DNA of 64,000 bases from Aplectana chamaeleonis (lineage: Eukaryota > Nematoda > Chromadorea > Rhabditida > Cosmocercidae): NCBI GenBank assembly GCA_029168955.1, contig JAPDOI010000040.1, positions 1,352,501-1,416,500 on the forward strand, in the 5' to 3' direction. This document shows, one piece after another, positions 62,400-64,000 of this stretch (its first letter is position 1; each line of letters begins with the position of its first letter). The notes under the pieces are model-generated. The model was not told the origin of the DNA and did no database searches. It saw nothing but the letters and a program-made list of their open reading frames with translations. The position numbers were made by a program, and so were the translations under genes.

Positions 62400-62980
62400 C
62401 AGGGTCTCAAATGATTTAAACCACTCCGAATTGCAGCCAACACGAAAATCAGCCCTCCACCCGGGATTACCTCCCTTGCCTGACGGTGCAGCCGAAGGCT
62501 GCACCGTCCATCCAGGGTCTCAAATGATTTAAACCACTCCGAATTGCAGCCAACATGAAAATCAGCCTCCACCCGGGATTACCTCCTTGCCTGACGGTGC
62601 AGCCGAAGGCTACACCGTCCATCCAGGGTCTCAAATGATTTAAACCACTCCGAATTGCAGCCAACACGAAAATCAGCCCCACCCGGGGATTACCTCCTTG
62701 CCTGACGGTGCAGCCGAAGGCTGCACCGTCCATCCAGGGTCTCAAATGATTTAAACCACTCCGAATTGCAGCCAACACGAAAATCAGCCTCCACCTGGGA
62801 TTACCCCTTGCCTGACGGTGCAGCCGAAGGCTGCACCGTCCATCCAGGGTCTCAAATGATTTAAACCACTCCGAATTGCAGCCAACACGAAAATCAGCCC
62901 CCACCCGGGGATTACCTCTTGCGCCTGACGGTGCAGCCGAAGGCTGCACCGTCCAATCTGGGTTTCAAGTGATTTCAACC
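62400..62980 (+). repeat. Right-edge subfamily of satellite C
   Basis: The last five units share CAACACGAAAATCAGCC (one has CAACATGAAAATC) and mixed CCCCCACCC forms. The final unit is degenerate (GTCCAATCTGGGTTTCAAG) and stops at GATTTCAACC. A similar CACGAAAATC form occurs near 20409 and 54729. Confidence 0.65.
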
Positions 62981-63120
62981 TGATATCTCTATTCTTGCTT
63001 CCGCGGTTGCACCGGCAATCCCTTTTCCACCGCCAAACAACCGTTCCTATGTGATTATTTATTGAGAATGCCGTTGCAGTGGAATTACAGGCGTGATCCC
63101 CGGTGTGAGTTGTGTAATTG
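62981..63120. other. Unique spacer after satellite C
   Basis: A 140-bp stretch between the array end and the right-hand dispersed element. Nothing recognisable. Confidence 0.4.
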
Positions 63121-63173
63121 CACCATACACTATATTTTACGGCTATCGTGGCAATTTGTACCGCACGGTATTT
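63121..63173 (+). repeat. Dispersed element, right flank of satellite C
   Basis: Plus-strand copy of the sequence found on the minus strand at 19658-19712: CACCATACACTATATTTTAC, then GGCTATCGTGGCAATTTGTA and CCGCACGGTATTT. The similarity ends at GGTATTT on this side as on the left. The opposite orientation of the two copies brackets satellite C. Confidence 0.65.
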
Positions 63174-63861
63174 TTCGTCTAGTGAGCGAAGAAAAACGCA
63201 ATCTAGGTGGTTCTTGACGACTAAACGAGACAGTCCGGATGTTTCCTTCCTGGATAATGCTTATCAAAGGGTCTCCCTATTATTCGACCTAATTAGGGTT
63301 TTGATCATCGACTGGGTCGGCAGTGTTAGGTCTGTTAAGTTTTCTGAGTGCACAAGGTCCACTCATCGAAACTTTAACTCTTAGTTATGAGCTATTTTGA
63401 ACCATAGCTGCAGAAGTAATTTGAAGCATTTAATTGCTGCAAACCTCATGTGCACTAAATTCCTTCTTAGCATTGCTTCTAGCGAACTACGTACCATTGT
63501 ATCGGGCAAACTTCGGTATTCCGTTGTATACGTTTGCAGGAATATGATGTGCATGGCAGAGAAATGCGTCTAGTTCTTATGAAAGGATTCGGCACACTCA
63601 TATCGCACTGCGGAAAATCTCCAAGAAACCAAAATCGCCTCTAAGTTTGAATACTTTTATCGACAGCACTTTTTTAATGCTACCTAACATAATCATCCTG
63701 TTGCAGATACAGCTGAATGGCTGATTAGAGTAAGGGTAGGGGTTTGTGTCTCCCATCAGCCAATCGGCAATGTCTCAGGGGTTTAAAGATCTCAGTCGAT
63801 TGGCCGACGGAAGTATTGACCCCGCCTGTATCTACTAGAGTGAGGACTTTTCAAAAAGAGA
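63174..63861. other. Unique DNA, no gene seen
   Basis: About 690 bp of AT-rich DNA. A plus-strand frame 63118-63384 begins inside the dispersed element and has no recognisable domain. Near 63757-63810 CAGCCAATCGGCAATG and CAGTCGATTGGCCGAC form a weak inverted pair. No RNA gene is visible. Confidence 0.35.
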
Positions 63862-64000
63862 CCGAACGAACGAATTTCGAATAAATTCGTTCATTTTTTA
63901 TTTCGAACGAACGAATTTCGAATAAATTCGTTCATTTTTTATTTCGAACGAACGAATTTCAAATGAAATCGTTCATTTTTTATTTCGAACGAACGAATTT
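63862..64000 (+). repeat. Satellite D, 41-bp AT-rich palindromic array (continues beyond window)
   Basis: GAACGAACG starts at 63864, 63905, 63946 and 63987, an exact 41-bp period, followed by TTCATTTTTTATTTC. In each of the first two units GAACGAATTT and AAATTCGTTC are reverse complements around a five-base CGAAT loop. The third unit has changed to CAAATGAAATCGTTC, weakening the stem. The array runs off the window. Confidence 0.9.

Larger units (their letters stand above)
19984..62980 (+). repeat. Satellite C, 111-113-bp unit, about 380 copies
   Basis: A 43-kb head-to-tail array. One unit reads: CCGAATTGCAGCCAACACT, AAAATCAGCCTCCACCCGG, GGATTACCTCCCTTGCCT, then a perfect hairpin GACGGTGCAGCC-GAA-GGCTGCACCGTC, CATCCAGGGTCTCAAATG and ATTTAAACCACT. 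The full unit is 113 bp; 112- and 111-bp forms differ by one base in CGGGG (CGGG) and/or CTCCCTT (CTCCTT), or by CCACTCCG shortened to CCACCTG or CCACCCG. All units have one orientation. Divergent units cluster near both edges and in internal patches (31140-31900, 35230-35480); the middle (about 38000-50000) is very homogeneous. Minus-strand frames of 86-87 codons recur every unit (MQPSAAPSGKGGNP) and lengthen only where 111-bp units keep frame, so they are not genes. Confidence 0.97.

Noticed and set aside
19984..62980. Hundreds of minus-strand open frames of 60-235 codons (MQPSAAPSGK... type)
   Set aside because: They recur once per satellite unit, fuse only when unit length is divisible by three, and contain no known domain. 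They are translations of tandem repeat DNA.
10223..62980. CRISPR array
   Set aside because: Repeats are contiguous head-to-tail units without unique spacers, in a eukaryotic context with no cas-like genes.
1536..62980. Bacterial-type intrinsic terminators (GC hairpins near T runs in satellite A)
   Set aside because: No bacterial genes or operons are present. The hairpins recur as satellite structure.
19984..62980. CENP-B box in satellite C
   Set aside because: I looked for the TTCG...A..CGGG core in the unit on both strands and did not find it. Centromere function cannot be inferred.
63118..63384. 88-codon plus-strand frame after satellite C
   Set aside because: Its first codons are the dispersed element, and the matching element at 19658 yields a different short frame. 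No domain is visible.
63862..64000. Telomere repeat at the right end
   Set aside because: The 41-bp unit contains no TTAGGC, TTAGGG or related short telomere repeat.

Overview
The window is eukaryotic, almost certainly metazoan, repeat-dominated DNA. I could not support a single protein-coding gene, rRNA or tRNA. It looks like part of a heterochromatic or subtelomeric-type block. A short CGGCAA/TTGCCG-rich segment near base 800 resembles dispersed repeats common in Caenorhabditis and relatives, so a nematode is my leading but weak guess.

Layout. (1) 1-1078: AT-rich DNA with a foldback pair (133-182/522-572) and the CGGCAA cluster. (2) 1079-7415: a composite region bounded by a 31-nt inverted repeat (30/31 identical). 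It contains CTCCTACAGGAG-type motifs at both ends, satellite A (1536-5142, GC-rich, about 130/200-bp units, arranged as two oppositely oriented arms meeting near 3626) and a 755-bp tandem repeat (2.6 copies, 5147-7086). (3) 7416-10222: unique-looking DNA with small hairpins, a 135-bp hairpin element (8634-8768) and a large foldback (8851-9661). (4) 10223-17362: satellite B, a 21/42-bp minisatellite with a 1,052-bp higher-order duplication. (5) 17480-18104: a second, related foldback, followed by satellite B' (18180-19109), a diverged sister array. (6) 19110-19983: unique DNA carrying a dispersed element. (7) 19984-62980: satellite C, about 380 head-to-tail copies of a 111-113-bp unit. (8) 62981-63861: unique DNA holding an inverted relative of the dispersed element at 19658. 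(9) 63862-64000: satellite D, an AT-rich 41-bp array running off the window.

The theme that ties the window together is hairpin-forming tandem DNA. Satellites A and C share no obvious sequence, yet each unit carries a perfect inverted repeat closed by a three-base GAA/TTC loop (10-bp arms in A, 12-bp arms in C). Satellite D units carry a 10-bp-arm inverted repeat. Several kinds of unit look like products of hairpin formation: precise loss of one hairpin arm (A and C), a loop turned into a 34-nt perfect palindrome (59445-59478), paired base changes that keep the stem (35356-35382, 24390-24416), and an inversion junction inside the hairpin arm of satellite A. The A-containing region and satellite C are each flanked by inverted copies of another sequence. 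My inference is that these satellites expanded from hairpin-bearing non-autonomous elements and that the hairpins drive rearrangement. No enzyme is encoded here that could do this.

Caveat: much of the length variation (runs of three versus four G, two versus three C) is of the type left by unpolished long-read assembly, so exact unit lengths, copy number and indels inside the arrays need raw-read confirmation.
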